Assembly: GCF_002742685.1 (NCBI RefSeq)
Contig: NZ_PEDM01000024.1
Location: 1 to 43,942 of the forward strand
Direction of reading: 5' to 3'
DNA from: Anoxybacillus flavithermus
GTDB taxonomy: Bacteria > Bacillota > Bacilli > Bacillales > Anoxybacillaceae
DNA: 43,942 bases
Part shown: positions 15,993 to 26,740 of the stretch, piece after piece
How positions within the stretch are numbered: the stretch's first letter is position 1
How the letters are laid out: every line of letters begins with the position of its first letter
Position numbers and translations under genes: made by a program
Notes under the pieces: model-generated
What the model was told of the DNA's origin: nothing
The model's input: only the letters and a program-made list of their open reading frames with translations
Databases searched by the model: none

Positions 15993-17354
15993 ATGTTTTT
16001 GTTAAAGAAGAGGTTGAATGTACAAGAATCTAGTGGAGAGAAGTCGAGTGGGATACTAAGTCAAATTGAAGTGGCGGCTGACCAACTAAAAGCAGTTGTA
16101 GAGCAAATGAAATTAGCTGCCGATTCACTTGATCGAACATCGAGTGCTACACAACAAAGCACTGTACAGCTGATCGATCGTTTAGAAAAAACAGTAATTT
16201 ATACGATGCAAGTAGAAGAAAAGACGAAAATGATTGAACAGTCGGCGTTGAAAATTTCAGACGTTTCCCAGCGTATTCATGCGGATAGCGAAGCATCTTG
16301 CAATGAACTTATTCGGTCATTACGTTCATTAGAAAATCTTCAACGTGAAATGAACGATTTGCGGACAGGACATTATGCATTACTTCGTCAAATGGAAATG
16401 TTAGTAGAGCGTTCACAGGAAATTCATCACATTCTTTCAACGATCGCCTCTATTTCGCAACGGACGAGTATTTTAGCATTAAATGCAAATATTGAATCAG
16501 CGCGTGCAGGTGAACATGGGAAAGGATTTTCTGTTGTCGCCAATGAAGTTGGAAAATTAGCTAATCAAACATCGGTTGCTGTGGAACAAACTCGTGACAT
16601 TTTGTCGTCGATTCAATCAGAGATTGCATCGACAATGCACATGGTGAAAACAGAGACAGAACAAATTGAAAACGGATCAAGTGAAATGAATAACGTCCTT
16701 TCTCTTCTGACTGATTTTAGAGAAAGGCTTCATCATATGACGGCTATGGCGTATGATTCATCGCAATCGGTTGAAGAACAAACGGGAAGCATGCAAGAAA
16801 TTTCCGCTTTGCTTGCATATATTTCTTCACTCGCGTTAGAAAATAAAGACCACGCGCATGAGGTTGCGAAACATATGGAAATACAGCATGGAAATGTCGA
16901 GCAAATGTTACGGGTTAACGAAGCGATTGAAAAAACATCAAACGAGTTACAAACAATTATAAAAAAAGATGAACAAGAGCAAATGTTTTCTGTGGATTTA
17001 CATGTGATTGAACGGATGAAAGGAAAACTCACATCATTTTTACATGCTTATCCACTCGACTGTTTAGATGTGAGAGAACATGAGAAATGTTTAGATGAGT
17101 TTTTGCGGACGAATGACAATGTGGAAGCTGTTTGGTCAAATCGCATTGATGGGACGTTCATTTACTCAAATCCGCCAGCCGGTCTTGTCAATGCGAAAGC
17201 GAGACCGTGGTTCGTTGAGGCCGCTAAAGGTAATGTGTACGTTTCCTCTATATATACATCAGCGTTGACAAAGCGTCCATGTTTGACCGTTTCAGCGCCA
17301 ATTGTCCAAAAAGGTCAAGTAGTTGGAGTTGTCGGCATCGATTTGTCTATGTAG
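15993..17354 (+). CDS. Soluble methyl-accepting chemotaxis-like protein with C-terminal Cache-like domain
   Basis: Chemoreceptor-type signalling protein of 453 residues without membrane spans. Long helices fill 10-320, with the receptor hairpin tip-like region ISQRTSILALNANIESARAGEHGKGFSVVANEVGKLA compactly conserved (quoted in parts: SILALNANIESARAGE and GFSVVANEVGKLA). The C-terminal 110 residues look like a Cache domain: ARPWFVEAAKGNVYVS and VSAPIVQKGQVVGVVGIDLS. The domain order is therefore reversed from the usual receptors and the sensor appears cytoplasmic. The ATG at 15993 is chosen over GTG 15987 for spacing from GGGGG. It probably signals to CheA/CheW; the ligand is unknown. Confidence 0.88.
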   Translation: MFLLKKRLNVQESSGEKSSGILSQIEVAADQLKAVVEQMKLAADSLDRTSSATQQSTVQLIDRLEKTVIYTMQVEEKTKMIEQSALKISDVSQRIHADSEASCNELIRSLRSLENLQREMNDLRTGHYALLRQMEMLVERSQEIHHILSTIASISQRTSILALNANIESARAGEHGKGFSVVANEVGKLANQTSVAVEQTRDILSSIQSEIASTMHMVKTETEQIENGSSEMNNVLSLLTDFRERLHHMTAMAYDSSQSVEEQTGSMQEISALLAYISSLALENKDHAHEVAKHMEIQHGNVEQMLRVNEAIEKTSNELQTIIKKDEQEQMFSVDLHVIERMKGKLTSFLHAYPLDCLDVREHEKCLDEFLRTNDNVEAVWSNRIDGTFIYSNPPAGLVNAKARPWFVEAAKGNVYVSSIYTSALTKRPCLTVSAPIVQKGQVVGVVGIDLSM

Positions 17355-17359
17355 TCACA

Positions 17360-17394
17360 CAGTAAGCCAGTTGCGCTTATCAGCTGGCTTACTG
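17360..17394. terminator. Bidirectional terminator
   Basis: A perfect 11-bp stem, CAGTAAGCCAG / CTGGCTTACTG, with a 13-nt loop sits between the convergent chemoreceptor gene and gltC, overlapping the gltC stop. T-tracts are short on both sides, so termination may be moderate. Confidence 0.65.
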
Positions 17395-18288
17395 GTATTG
17401 ATTTAACGTAGCAAAAAATTGTTTTACGAACTGATAAAATACGTTGACAGAAGGTGCAAGGTCATATTTTGGTAAAATGATTCCGACGTTGCGACGAACG
17501 AGCGGAAATTCGATCGGGACTTTCGTTGTATAACGAAGTGTCGTTCCGTAAAATGTACTTTCAGGGAGCAAAGTCACCCCGATTCCTGCTGAGACGAGTC
17601 CCTTAATTGCATCTAAATCTTCTCCTTCTGATGAAATGATCGGAGAAAAGCCGGCTTGCTTGCAAGCATCTTCTACTATTTTTCGTAAAATAAATCCTTC
17701 TGGAAACATGACAAACGGCTCATGTCGTAATTCACTTAAAGTGATGCTTCGGTTTTGACTAAGTGGGTGATCTGTCGGAATGAGTGCGGCGAACGACTCG
17801 GTAAATAAAATATCCCCTTGAATGCCCTTTTCTTCAGTTGGTACGGGACCTAAGAAAGCCACATCAATTTCTCGCCTTTTCACTGCATCAATCAAAAACT
17901 TATATGACCCTTGACGCAAATGGAAAGAAATGTGCGGATGTTTTTGTTTAAATGTGGAAATGACCATTGGCATCGTATAGCTTGCGAGACTTGTTGGAAA
18001 ACCAATTTTAATTGTTCCGCGCTCTGGATCTAAATATTCTTCAATTTGTTGCTTCGCATAGTCAATCGCTTTTAATGCCGATTCAATATGTTGTAAAAAG
18101 TGGCGGCCGATCGGTGTTAATTTTACGTTTCTTCCTTCACGTTCGAATAGTTTGACCCCGAGTTCATCCTCTAAATTTGCAATTTGACGACTAACAGCAG
18201 ATTGAGCGACATGCAACGCTTCAGCAGCTTCTGACACATGTTCCCGTTTGGCAACTTCTGTGAAATAAACTAATTGTCTTAATTCCAT
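17389..18288 (-). CDS. gltC: LysR-family activator of glutamate synthase, GltC
   Basis: LysR-type regulator of 299 residues that activates gltAB and represses itself in Bacillus subtilis. The HTH is near residues 17-36 (EAAEALHVAQSAVSRQIANLE), and the effector domain keeps the GltC-typical GTIKIGFPTSLAS, LRQGSYKFLIDAV and SEGEDLDAIKGLVSAG. The sequence is close to the B. subtilis protein as I remember it, and the gene is divergent from gltA as there. The start ATG at 18288 follows AGAGGTGG; an upstream in-frame GTG at 18297 is rejected because it overlaps that site. Confidence 0.94.
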   Translation of the reverse strand: MELRQLVYFTEVAKREHVSEAAEALHVAQSAVSRQIANLEDELGVKLFEREGRNVKLTPIGRHFLQHIESALKAIDYAKQQIEEYLDPERGTIKIGFPTSLASYTMPMVISTFKQKHPHISFHLRQGSYKFLIDAVKRREIDVAFLGPVPTEEKGIQGDILFTESFAALIPTDHPLSQNRSITLSELRHEPFVMFPEGFILRKIVEDACKQAGFSPIISSEGEDLDAIKGLVSAGIGVTLLPESTFYGTTLRYTTKVPIEFPLVRRNVGIILPKYDLAPSVNVFYQFVKQFFATLNQYQ

Positions 18289-18310
18289 TTTTTCCACCTC
18301 TTTCTATCGT

Positions 18311-18323
18311 TCTCGAAATGAGA
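18311..18323. promoter_or_regulatory. Putative GltC binding box
   Basis: TCTCGAAATGAGA is a TCTC-N5-GAGA dyad and, with flanks, a T-N11-A LysR motif. It lies 23 bases before gltC and just upstream of the gltA promoter, where the Bacillus GltC box I is found. Confidence 0.6.
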
Positions 18324-18329
18324 TGAATA

Positions 18330-18358
18330 TTATCTAAATTATATATTGTTTATATAAT
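18330..18358 (+). promoter_or_regulatory. gltA promoter
   Basis: TTATCT (18330-18335), a 17-bp spacer and TATAAT (18353-18358). The weak -35 adjoining the GltC box suits an activator-dependent promoter. Confidence 0.55.
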
Positions 18359-18407
18359 TATTGAAACCTACAATTATACATACAAGATAACGGAATGGGG
18401 GATTCAC

Positions 18408-21400
18408 ATGAGAGGACTACCAAAGGCGCAAGGGTTGTACTGTCCACAATTTGAACATGATGCATGTGGGATCGGGTTATACGCCCACTTAAAAGGGGAA
18501 GCGTCTCATCATATTGTCAAGCAAGGTCTTCATATGTTGCGTCAATTAGAGCATCGCGGAGGTCAAGGGAGCGACCCGCAAACAGGTGACGGTGCTGGAA
18601 TCATGGTGCAAATTCCTGATGATTATTTTCGATCCGTTTGTTCGTTTTCACTTCCTGCAAAAGGGCGTTACGGAGTCGGGATGGTCTTCTTTTTTGAGCA
18701 TGACGAACAAAAGAGGGGCATTTTAGAACAGAAAATCAATGACATCATCTGCGAGGAAGGACAAACGTTGCTCGGATGGCGAGATGTACCTGTTAATGTC
18801 GGAAAACTCGGAACATTGGCTAAAAAAAGTCGTCCGTTTATTCGTCAGCTTTTTATCGCAGCGGGCGACGATATAACAGATGAACAACATTTTGAGCGAA
18901 AGTTATATGTCATTCGTAAACGAGCAGAAAAGTTAGTAAAAAACAATGAGTACTATTTTGCGAGTTTATCCAGTCGAACGATCGTTTACAAAGGGCTAGT
19001 CACCCCTGAGCAACTGGATGCTTTTTATATTGATTTACAAGATGAACGATTTCGCTCCGCGTTTGTGCTCGTTCACTCGCGTTTTAGCACAAACACGTTT
19101 CCGAGCTGGGAGCGGGCACATCCGAATCGTTATTTAATTCATAATGGGGAAATTAATACGCTACGAGGCAATATTCATTGGATGATGGCGCGTGAAAAAC
19201 AATTTTCATCCTCTGTTTTTGGTGAAGATTTACAAAAAGTACTTCCGATTTTAGATACGAACGGAAGCGATTCTTCCATGCTCGATAATGCGTTTGAATT
19301 TTTTGTGTTAGCTGGAAAGTCGCTTGCTGAAACGGCGATGATGCTTATTCCTGAACCGTGGTATTGGGATGAAGAGATGGATGATAATAAAAAAGCGTTT
19401 TATGAATATTATAGCTGTCTTATGGAGCCGTGGGACGGTCCGACTGCGATCGTGTTTACGAACGGAAAACAAATTGGAGGAATTTTAGATCGGAACGGTC
19501 TTCGCCCTGCTCGTTATTATGTCACAAAAGATGACTATATTATTTTTTCATCGGAAGTAGGCGTGATCGATGTAGAGCCGAACAATATTTTATACAAAGA
19601 ACGATTAAGTCCTGGAAAAATGCTTTTTATTGATTTTGAACAAGGACGCATCGTTTCTGATGAAGAAATAAAAAAACAAATTGCCAATGAACGACCATAT
19701 CGTCAATGGGTGAATGAACAAATGATTTCTATTGACGAATGTGCCGAAGATGAGCAGGAACAACCGTTTAACAACCTTTTGACGTGGCAAAAAGCGTTTG
19801 GATATACGTATGAAGACGTGGAAAAAACAATCATTCCGATGGCAACGGAAGGAAAAGATCCAACAGGGGCGATGGGAAACGATACACCTTTAGCCGTCTT
19901 ATCAGATCGACCGCAAAGTTTATTCAATTATTTTAAGCAACTATTTGCACAAGTAACAAATCCACCGATTGATGCGATTCGTGAATACATCGTCACATCA
20001 ACAGTGACGTTGCTTGGAAAAGAAGGAGATTTGTTGAATCCGGATGCATCTTGTGCTCGTCGCATTCGATTAGAGTCACCAATAATCACGAACAAACAAC
20101 TAAACGCCATTCGAATGAGTCCGTATCGTGAATTTGCTAGTGTGACATTGTCAACAGTTTTTACACATAACTTAAAAGAAGTGTTAGATGAATTATGTCA
20201 AGCGGCGGATGAAGCGATTGCTTCTGGTGCAACGCTACTTATTTTATCTGACCGTTGCATAAACGAACAACGTGTAGCGATTCCGACACTTCTTGCGGTT
20301 AGCGCGGTACATCAACATCTTGTTCGAAAAGGGACACGTACGAAAGTCAGTTTAATTGTGGAAAGTGGAGAAGCGCGTGAGGTGCATCATTTCGCAGCGT
20401 TAATCGGATATGGAGCGGATGCAGTCAATCCGTATTTGGCATTTGCGACCATTCGAGAAGCGATTGAAAAAGGAGTGCTTCAATCGACATACGAAAAGGC
20501 AGTCGAAACATATAAAAAAGCGGCGACAGATGGCGTTGTGAAAGTGATGTCAAAAATGGGTATTTCAACCGTGCAAAGTTATCGTGGCGCGCAAATTTTT
20601 GAAGCGATCGGCATCGGGGATGATGTTATCGATCAATATTTCACCGAAACAGCGTCGCAAATTGGCGGAATCGGTTTGAATGAAATTGCCCAAGAAGCAA
20701 AAATGCGCCATATGCAAGCGTTTTTCACGTCTTATGATGAAACATTAGATTCTGGAAGTGAATTGCAATGGCGGAAAAACGGGGAACATCATGCGTTTAA
20801 TCCGAAAACGATTCATACGTTACAATGGGCATGTCGAAAAAATGACTATGCGCTGTTTAAACAATATTCTGCGATGGCGAATGAAGAGCAGCTTACATTT
20901 TTACGTAATTTATTTGAGTTTGACGACACACGTACACCTATTCCGATTGAAGAAGTTGAACCGATAGAGGCGATTGTTCGTCGCTTTAAAACGGGGGCGA
21001 TGTCGTACGGTTCATTGAGCCAAGAAGCACATGAAGCGCTTGCGATTGCGATGAATCGCATCGGTGGAAAGAGCAATAGCGGGGAAGGTGGCGAAGATCC
21101 GCGACGCTATGTACAAGATGAAAATGGTGATTCCCGTCGCAGTGCGATTAAGCAAGTCGCATCCGGTCGTTTCGGTGTAAAAAGTCATTATTTAGTTCAT
21201 GCGGATGAACTGCAAATTAAAATGGCGCAAGGAGCGAAACCGGGAGAAGGGGGACAACTTCCTGCGAATAAAGTATATCCGTGGATCGGAAAAGTGCGTG
21301 GCTCCACGCCGGGTGTAGAACTTATTTCACCACCACCGCACCATGATATATATTCGATTGAAGATTTAGCGCAACTTATTTACGACTTGAAAAATGCGAA

Positions 21401-22952
21401 TCGTCATGCGCGCGTTAGTGTGAAGCTCGTTGCAAAATCTGGTGTTGGCACGATTGCTGCGGGAGTGGCTAAAGGCGGTGCGGATGTCATCGTCATTAGC
21501 GGATATGATGGCGGTACAGGTGCTTCACCGAAAACAAGCATTAAACATGCGGGGATTCCTTGGGAACTCGGTTTAGCTGAGACGCACCAGACACTCATGT
21601 TAAACGGGCTGCGCGATCGCGTTGTATTAGAAACAGACGGAAAATTGATGACTGGTCGCGATGTCGTCATGGCGGCGTTATTTGGCGCTGAGGAATTTGG
21701 TTTTGCGACCGCTCCACTTATCGTTTTAGGTTGCGTGATGATGCGCGTTTGTCATTTAGACACATGTCCGGTCGGTGTTGCAACACAAAATCCAAAATTG
21801 CGGGCAAAATTTACTGGAAAGCCAGAACATATCGTTAATTTCATGTATTTTATTGCCCAAGAGGTACGTGAAATCATGGCGCAACTTGGTTTCCGTACGA
21901 TCGAGGAAATGGTCGGACGCGTGGACGTATTAAAAATAAGTGAACGGGCAAAACGACATTGGAAAGCGAAACATCTTAAGTTGTCACGTTTGTTGCATCA
22001 AGTGGAAGGATCGCGCACGTTTTCTAAACCGCACGATCACCGTCTCGAACAAACGCTTGATTACCAAACGATTTTGCCAGCTGTCCAGCAAGCAATAGAG
22101 GAGAAAAAGCCTGTGCAATTGCACGTACGCATTAACAACGTACAGCGAACAGTCGGCACGATAGTAGGTAGCGAAGTATCAAAACGATTTGGTGAAGAAG
22201 GTCTTCCAGAAGATACGATTCAACTATATTTTCAAGGCTCAGCGGGGCAAAGCTTCGCAGCGTTCGTGCCAAAAGGAATGACGATGACATTAGTCGGTGA
22301 TGCGAACGATTATGTCGGTAAAGGTTTATCAGGGGGAAAAGTAATCATTCGACCGCTACATGAAGCAACGTTTGCATGCAGTGATCAAGTCATTATTGGA
22401 AATGTTGCATTTTACGGTGCGACAAGTGGAGAAGCGTATATTCGTGGTCGTGCTGGGGAGCGTTTTTGCGTCCGAAATAGTGGCGTTCATGCGGTTGTTG
22501 AAGGAGTTGGTGATCACGGCTGTGAGTATATGACAGGAGGACGTGTTGTTATCCTCGGCTCTGTTGGAAAAAATTTTGCTGCGGGCATGTCCGGTGGGAT
22601 TGCGTACGTACTTGCTGATGATAATACGTGGCAAAAACGTGCCAACCGTGAACTTGTTTTATTTGAATCACTAGTAGATAAAGGAGAAATTCAAGATGTA
22701 CAACAAATGATTATGAAACATTACGAATATACGGAAAGCCCAAAAGCAGCGTATATACTTGCCAACTGGGATCGTGTTGTAAGAAACGTTGTCAAAGTGA
22801 TTCCGAAAAACTACAAACTTATGATTGGGACAATTGAAGCGATGAAGCGAAGCGGTATGTCACATGACGAAGCGGTATTTGAAGCGTTTAATACGGTCGT
22901 AAACAAAAAAGATGTTGCAGCAGGAAAAACGATTGAAGCGATCGTGAAATAA
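18408..22952 (+). CDS. gltA: Glutamate synthase (NADPH) large subunit
   Basis: GOGAT large subunit of 1514 residues: transfers the glutamine amide nitrogen to 2-oxoglutarate to make glutamate. The order is an N-terminal glutamine amidotransferase with nucleophile C20 in [11 protein letters not shown] after a short propeptide, a central linker domain, the FMN/2-oxoglutarate synthase domain (about 780-1200, with GEGGEDPRR and DGGTGASP), the 3Fe-4S ligands in [15 protein letters not shown], and a C-terminal GXGXG beta-helix (about 1260-1490). Length matches the family. It is transcribed divergently from gltC and followed by the small subunit 33 bases on. Named gltA as in Bacillus; enteric bacteria call it gltB. 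Confidence 0.97.
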   Translation: MRGLPKAQGLYCPQFEHDACGIGLYAHLKGEASHHIVKQGLHMLRQLEHRGGQGSDPQTGDGAGIMVQIPDDYFRSVCSFSLPAKGRYGVGMVFFFEHDEQKRGILEQKINDIICEEGQTLLGWRDVPVNVGKLGTLAKKSRPFIRQLFIAAGDDITDEQHFERKLYVIRKRAEKLVKNNEYYFASLSSRTIVYKGLVTPEQLDAFYIDLQDERFRSAFVLVHSRFSTNTFPSWERAHPNRYLIHNGEINTLRGNIHWMMAREKQFSSSVFGEDLQKVLPILDTNGSDSSMLDNAFEFFVLAGKSLAETAMMLIPEPWYWDEEMDDNKKAFYEYYSCLMEPWDGPTAIVFTNGKQIGGILDRNGLRPARYYVTKDDYIIFSSEVGVIDVEPNNILYKERLSPGKMLFIDFEQGRIVSDEEIKKQIANERPYRQWVNEQMISIDECAEDEQEQPFNNLLTWQKAFGYTYEDVEKTIIPMATEGKDPTGAMGNDTPLAVLSDRPQSLFNYFKQLFAQVTNPPIDAIREYIVTSTVTLLGKEGDLLNPDASCARRIRLESPIITNKQLNAIRMSPYREFASVTLSTVFTHNLKEVLDELCQAADEAIASGATLLILSDRCINEQRVAIPTLLAVSAVHQHLVRKGTRTKVSLIVESGEAREVHHFAALIGYGADAVNPYLAFATIREAIEKGVLQSTYEKAVETYKKAATDGVVKVMSKMGISTVQSYRGAQIFEAIGIGDDVIDQYFTETASQIGGIGLNEIAQEAKMRHMQAFFTSYDETLDSGSELQWRKNGEHHAFNPKTIHTLQWACRKNDYALFKQYSAMANEEQLTFLRNLFEFDDTRTPIPIEEVEPIEAIVRRFKTGAMSYGSLSQEAHEALAIAMNRIGGKSNSGEGGEDPRRYVQDENGDSRRSAIKQVASGRFGVKSHYLVHADELQIKMAQGAKPGEGGQLPANKVYPWIGKVRGSTPGVELISPPPHHDIYSIEDLAQLIYDLKNANRHARVSVKLVAKSGVGTIAAGVAKGGADVIVISGYDGGTGASPKTSIKHAGIPWELGLAETHQTLMLNGLRDRVVLETDGKLMTGRDVVMAALFGAEEFGFATAPLIVLGCVMMRVCHLDTCPVGVATQNPKLRAKFTGKPEHIVNFMYFIAQEVREIMAQLGFRTIEEMVGRVDVLKISERAKRHWKAKHLKLSRLLHQVEGSRTFSKPHDHRLEQTLDYQTILPAVQQAIEEKKPVQLHVRINNVQRTVGTIVGSEVSKRFGEEGLPEDTIQLYFQGSAGQSFAAFVPKGMTMTLVGDANDYVGKGLSGGKVIIRPLHEATFACSDQVIIGNVAFYGATSGEAYIRGRAGERFCVRNSGVHAVVEGVGDHGCEYMTGGRVVILGSVGKNFAAGMSGGIAYVLADDNTWQKRANRELVLFESLVDKGEIQDVQQMIMKHYEYTESPKAAYILANWDRVVRNVVKVIPKNYKLMIGTIEAMKRSGMSHDEAVFEAFNTVVNKKDVAAGKTIEAIVK

Positions 22953-22985
22953 GCGATCGCTTTTGACGAAGAAAGGGGGAGAAAC

Positions 22986-24446
22986 ATGGGGAAAGCGACA
23001 GGATTTATGGAATACGTACGGGAAGAAGAGAAAAAGCGTGATCCTCTTTCCCGTTTGTATGATTGGAAAGAATATACAGACCCATTTTCAACAGATATGT
23101 TAGTTAGACAAGGTGCCCGCTGTATGGATTGCGGTACGCCATTTTGCCATATGGGAATGGAGTTAAATGGATTAACGTCCGGCTGTCCGATTCATAATCT
23201 GATTCCAGAATGGAACGATCTTGTATATCGTGGACGTTGGAAAGAAGCGTTTGAACGGTTAGCAAAAACGAATAACTTTCCGGAGTTTACAGGGCGCGTT
23301 TGTCCAGCACCATGTGAAGGGTCATGTACAGTAGCTATTTCTGATTCAGCGGTAGCCATTAAAGGAATTGAGCGAGCAATCATCGACAAAGCATTCGCAG
23401 AAGGCTGGGTTCAACCGCGCGTACCGAAAAAGCGCACAGGAAAAAAGGTAGCGGTGATCGGATCAGGACCTGCCGGCTTAGCATGTGCAGACGAATTAAA
23501 TCAAGCAGGCCATTTTGTCACTGTATACGAGCGTGCCGATCGCATAGGGGGATTACTAACATACGGCATTCCAAATATGAAACTTGGAAAAGATGTCGTT
23601 GAACGACGTGTGCGTTTACTTGAAGAAGAAGGAATTGCGTTTCTTACAAACACAGAAGTTGGAAAGCATATTCCCGTCGATGAGTTACAAAAACAATATG
23701 ATGCGGTTGTTCTTTGTATTGGAGCGCAAAAACAACGCGATCTTGTTATCGAAGGACGAGAATTAGCGGGCGTTCATTTGGCGATGGATTATTTAACAGT
23801 AACGACAAAATGGTTATTGACTGGTGAAAAGGATGAGACGTTTATTGATGCAAAACATAAACATGTCATCGTCATTGGTGGTGGCGATACGGGGGCGGAC
23901 TGCGTGGCAACAGCACTTCGCCAACAATGCAAAAGCGTTGTGCAATTCGGTAAACACCCTTCGTTGCCGAAAGAGCGTACGGATGATAATCCGTGGCCTC
24001 AATATCCTCTTGTTTTTACGGTTGATTATGCGTATGAAGAAGCGGAAGCGAAGTTTGGTTCCGATCCACGACAATATTGTATTCAAACGAAAAAAATTGT
24101 CGGCGATGAAAATGGAAAAGTAAAAGAATTGCATACGATTCATATGGAAAAAAAAGTAGATGAACATGGGCGTGTTACATTTAAAGAAATCCCTGGAACA
24201 GAAAAAGTATGGCCATGTGATCTTGTGTTCATCGCTATCGGCTTTGAAGGACCAGATCAGCCAATTTTACAGCAATTCGGAATAGAAACAGTAAACAAAA
24301 AAGTGAAGGTGCCAGGATACAAGACGAATATCGAAGGGGTATTTGTAGCAGGCGATGCAAGACGTGGACAAAGTCTCGTCGTTTGGGCGATTCATGAAGG
24401 ACGAGAAGCAGCGAAAGCGGTGAACGATTTCTTGATGAAGTGTTAA
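22986..24446 (+). CDS. gltB: Glutamate synthase (NADPH) small subunit
   Basis: GOGAT small subunit of 486 residues, which passes NADPH electrons through FAD and 4Fe-4S clusters to the large subunit. The N-terminal cluster domain has RCMDCGTPFCHMG, SGCPIHNLIPEW and CPAPCEGSC. The FAD site is VIGSGPAGLACADELNQAG near residue 155, the NADPH site VIGGGDTGADCVATALRQ near 295, and the C-terminus GVFVAGDARRGQSLVVWAI. The start has GAAAGGGGG. It forms an operon with gltA and is followed by a large inverted repeat. Bacillus naming is used (gltD in enterics). Confidence 0.97.
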   Translation: MGKATGFMEYVREEEKKRDPLSRLYDWKEYTDPFSTDMLVRQGARCMDCGTPFCHMGMELNGLTSGCPIHNLIPEWNDLVYRGRWKEAFERLAKTNNFPEFTGRVCPAPCEGSCTVAISDSAVAIKGIERAIIDKAFAEGWVQPRVPKKRTGKKVAVIGSGPAGLACADELNQAGHFVTVYERADRIGGLLTYGIPNMKLGKDVVERRVRLLEEEGIAFLTNTEVGKHIPVDELQKQYDAVVLCIGAQKQRDLVIEGRELAGVHLAMDYLTVTTKWLLTGEKDETFIDAKHKHVIVIGGGDTGADCVATALRQQCKSVVQFGKHPSLPKERTDDNPWPQYPLVFTVDYAYEEAEAKFGSDPRQYCIQTKKIVGDENGKVKELHTIHMEKKVDEHGRVTFKEIPGTEKVWPCDLVFIAIGFEGPDQPILQQFGIETVNKKVKVPGYKTNIEGVFVAGDARRGQSLVVWAIHEGREAAKAVNDFLMKC

Positions 24447-24454
24447 GGAAATGA

Positions 24455-24508
24455 ATCATCTCCTTTTTTTGCGCATATATTGGGGTATCATAAAAAAAAG
24501 GAGATGAT
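24455..24508 (+). promoter_or_regulatory. Large hairpin that captures the next gene's ribosome site
   Basis: ATCATCTCCTTTTTTT (24455-24470) and AAAAAAAGGAGATGAT (24493-24508) are perfect 16-bp complements with a 22-nt loop. The right arm contains the GGAG used by the gene starting at 24513. In a transcript reading through from gltB the site would be hidden; a transcript starting in the loop would leave it free. Confidence 0.6.
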
Positions 24509-24512
24509 CTAC

Positions 24513-24872
24513 TTGTCTTTTCCAAACATCCCAAACATTAAACCGGATATTGACTTAGATGAAGAAGATGTGCTGTCGTTATTGCTTGCATCAATTGCGT
24601 TAGAAGAGCTGAGTTTGGCTCATATTATGAATGCAGAAGCAGAAAAGTTACAAGCAGTATTAGGTACGCTGACGACAAGTGCAAGCGGGACGAAAGCTCA
24701 ATCACTTCACGATTTGTTGAAGGTGAACCGTTCAGTAGAGCGTACGCTAAGGACGGTACTGAAAAACCAAATGTTATTACAATTTAAACTAGAAGATGTT
24801 AGTGATTTAATTCAGCTTCTTCACGACCAAAAGAGAAAAAAATATAAAGATAAGACAGACTGCGATCAATAA
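24513..24872 (+). CDS. Small conserved protein of unknown function, possibly spore-associated
   Basis: A 119-residue, mostly helical protein. It opens with [19 protein letters not shown] and continues [25 protein letters not shown], then [29 protein letters not shown], with a Lys-rich tail. I recall this pattern from small Bacillaceae proteins encoded near spore surface or collagen-like genes, but I cannot name a family with certainty. It has no signal peptide or membrane span. The TTG at 24513 is favoured (GGAG nine bases upstream); an ATG at 24504 overlaps the ribosome site. A strong terminator follows. The hairpin before it suggests separate regulation from gltAB. Confidence 0.7.
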   Translation: MSFPNIPNIKPDIDLDEEDVLSLLLASIALEELSLAHIMNAEAEKLQAVLGTLTTSASGTKAQSLHDLLKVNRSVERTLRTVLKNQMLLQFKLEDVSDLIQLLHDQKRKKYKDKTDCDQ

Positions 24873-24882
24873 ATGTGCATGC

Positions 24883-24917
24883 TCCCTTTATCTAATAGAT
24901 AAAGGGATTTTTATTTT
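24883..24917 (+). terminator. Intrinsic terminator
   Basis: The perfect stem TCCCTTTATCT / AGATAAAGGGA with a 3-nt loop is followed by TTTTTATTTTT. Confidence 0.9.
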
Positions 24918-24922
24918 TAGAA

Positions 24923-24952
24923 TTGTCATTTTATTTAAAAAAGTGTTACAAT
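24923..24952 (+). promoter_or_regulatory. ilvD promoter
   Basis: TTGTCA (24923-24928), 18-bp spacer, TACAAT (24947-24952), directly after the terminator and about 28 bases before the ilvD ribosome site. There is no T-box leader in this short space. Confidence 0.6.
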
Positions 24953-24987
24953 GTTTAACAAGTTCAGAAAAGATGGAGGGATTTGCT

Positions 24988-26655
24988 TTGCGTAGCGATA
25001 TGATAAAAAAAGGATTTGACCGTGCGCCACATCGCAGTTTATTGCGCGCAGCAGGAGTAAAAGAAGAAGATTTCAATAAACCGTTTATTGCGGTTGTCAA
25101 CTCGTATATTGATATTATCCCAGGACATGTTCATTTACAAGAGTTTGGGAAAATCGTGAAAGAAGCGATTCGAGAAGCAGGTGGAGTGCCATTTGAAATG
25201 AATACGATCGGAGTGGATGACGGCATCGCGATGGGACATATTGGCATGCGCTATTCGTTGCCGAGCCGTGAAATCATTGCCGATTCTGTTGAAACTGTCA
25301 TTTCTGCGCATTGGTTTGATGGGATGGTATGCATTCCAAACTGCGATAAAATTACACCTGGTATGATGATGGCTGCGATGCGCTTAAACATTCCAACCAT
25401 TTTTGTAAGCGGGGGGCCGATGAAAGCAGGTGTGACAAGCGATGGGAAAAAAATTTCGCTCTCTTCTGTATTTGAAGGAGTGGGGGCGTATCAAGCAGGA
25501 AAAATTGATGAAAAAGGGTTACAAGAACTTGAACAGTACGGCTGTCCGACATGTGGTTCTTGCTCAGGGATGTTTACAGCGAATTCGATGAACTGTTTAG
25601 CTGAAGCGCTTGGCTTGGCACTCCCAGGCAACGGCACGATTTTAGCCATTGATCCGGAACGAAAAGAATTTGTGCGCCGTTCGGCTCAACAGTTAATGTA
25701 TTTAATTGAGCACGATATTAAACCACGTGATATCGTGACCGAAAAAGCAATTGACAACGCGTTTGCGCTCGACATGGCGCTTGGCGGTTCAACAAATACG
25801 GTGCTACATACGTTGGCGATCGCGAATGAAGCAGGCATTCATTATCCACTTGAGCGCATTAATGAAGTTGCGGCTCGCGTACCGCATTTAGCAAAACTTG
25901 CACCAGCATCAGATATGCATATTGAAGATTTGCATGAAGCGGGTGGCGTATCGGCTGTATTGTATGAATTGTCGAAAAAAGAAGGCACACTTCATTTAGA
26001 TGCATTGACGGTGTCGGGCAAAACACTTGGTGAAAACATTGCAGGGTGCGAAGTAAAAAACTATGAAGTCATTCGTCCAATTGACAATCCGTATTCAGAA
26101 ACAGGTGGACTAGCTGTATTGTTCGGTAATTTAGCGCCAGATGGTGCAATTATTAAAACAGGTGGCATTCAAGGTGGCATTACACGTCATGAAGGACCAG
26201 CGATCGTATTTGATTCTCAAGAAGAAGCACTTGAAGGCATTGCGGCAGGAAAAGTACAACCGGGTCACGTCGTCATCATTCGTTACGAAGGACCAAAAGG
26301 TGGACCGGGCATGCCGGAAATGTTAGCCCCGACATCGCAAATTGTTGGGATGGGATTAGGAACGAAAGTAGCCCTCATTACAGACGGTCGTTTCTCCGGC
26401 GCTTCTCGCGGCTTATCCATCGGACACGTATCACCAGAGGCAGCTGAAGGAGGTCCGATTGCTTTTGTACAAAATGGCGACCGTATCGTCATTGATATTG
26501 TGAAACGAACAATTGATGTCCTCGTTCCAGAAGAAGAATGGGAAAAGAGAAGGGCGGATTGGAAAGGTTTTGAACCAAAAGTGAAAACAGGCTATTTAGC
26601 CCGTTATTCAAAACTTGTAACATCCGCAAGCACAGGTGGGATTATGAAAATTTAA
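24988..26655 (+). CDS. ilvD: Dihydroxy-acid dehydratase
   Basis: IlvD, 555 residues; dehydrates 2,3-dihydroxy acids to the 2-oxo acids of valine, leucine and isoleucine synthesis. Iron-sulphur ligands lie in PNCDKITPG (C119) and [12 protein letters not shown] (C186-C192). The residue before NSY is Val (AVVNSY), as in the E. coli enzyme, not Cys. The C-terminus has [23 protein letters not shown]. The start is TTG at 24988, seven bases after GGAGGG; earlier in-frame ATGs would place that site inside the gene. It stands alone, away from other ilv genes, with its own promoter. Confidence 0.95.
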   Translation: MRSDMIKKGFDRAPHRSLLRAAGVKEEDFNKPFIAVVNSYIDIIPGHVHLQEFGKIVKEAIREAGGVPFEMNTIGVDDGIAMGHIGMRYSLPSREIIADSVETVISAHWFDGMVCIPNCDKITPGMMMAAMRLNIPTIFVSGGPMKAGVTSDGKKISLSSVFEGVGAYQAGKIDEKGLQELEQYGCPTCGSCSGMFTANSMNCLAEALGLALPGNGTILAIDPERKEFVRRSAQQLMYLIEHDIKPRDIVTEKAIDNAFALDMALGGSTNTVLHTLAIANEAGIHYPLERINEVAARVPHLAKLAPASDMHIEDLHEAGGVSAVLYELSKKEGTLHLDALTVSGKTLGENIAGCEVKNYEVIRPIDNPYSETGGLAVLFGNLAPDGAIIKTGGIQGGITRHEGPAIVFDSQEEALEGIAAGKVQPGHVVIIRYEGPKGGPGMPEMLAPTSQIVGMGLGTKVALITDGRFSGASRGLSIGHVSPEAAEGGPIAFVQNGDRIVIDIVKRTIDVLVPEEEWEKRRADWKGFEPKVKTGYLARYSKLVTSASTGGIMKI

Positions 26656-26676
26656 AAAATTTTGTCGAAAGATTAC

Positions 26677-26707
26677 TCGTAAATACGAAACAAGCTTCCG
26701 TTATAAT
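26677..26707 (+). promoter_or_regulatory. Promoter region with small dyad before DUF3870 gene
   Basis: TATAAT at 26702-26707 lies about 30 bases before the gene. At the -35 position is a perfect TCGTA-AA-TACGA dyad (26677-26688), which may be an operator. Confidence 0.4.
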
Positions 26708-26740
26708 GAAAGAAGTAAAACGATAATGGGAGTGAGGGGA

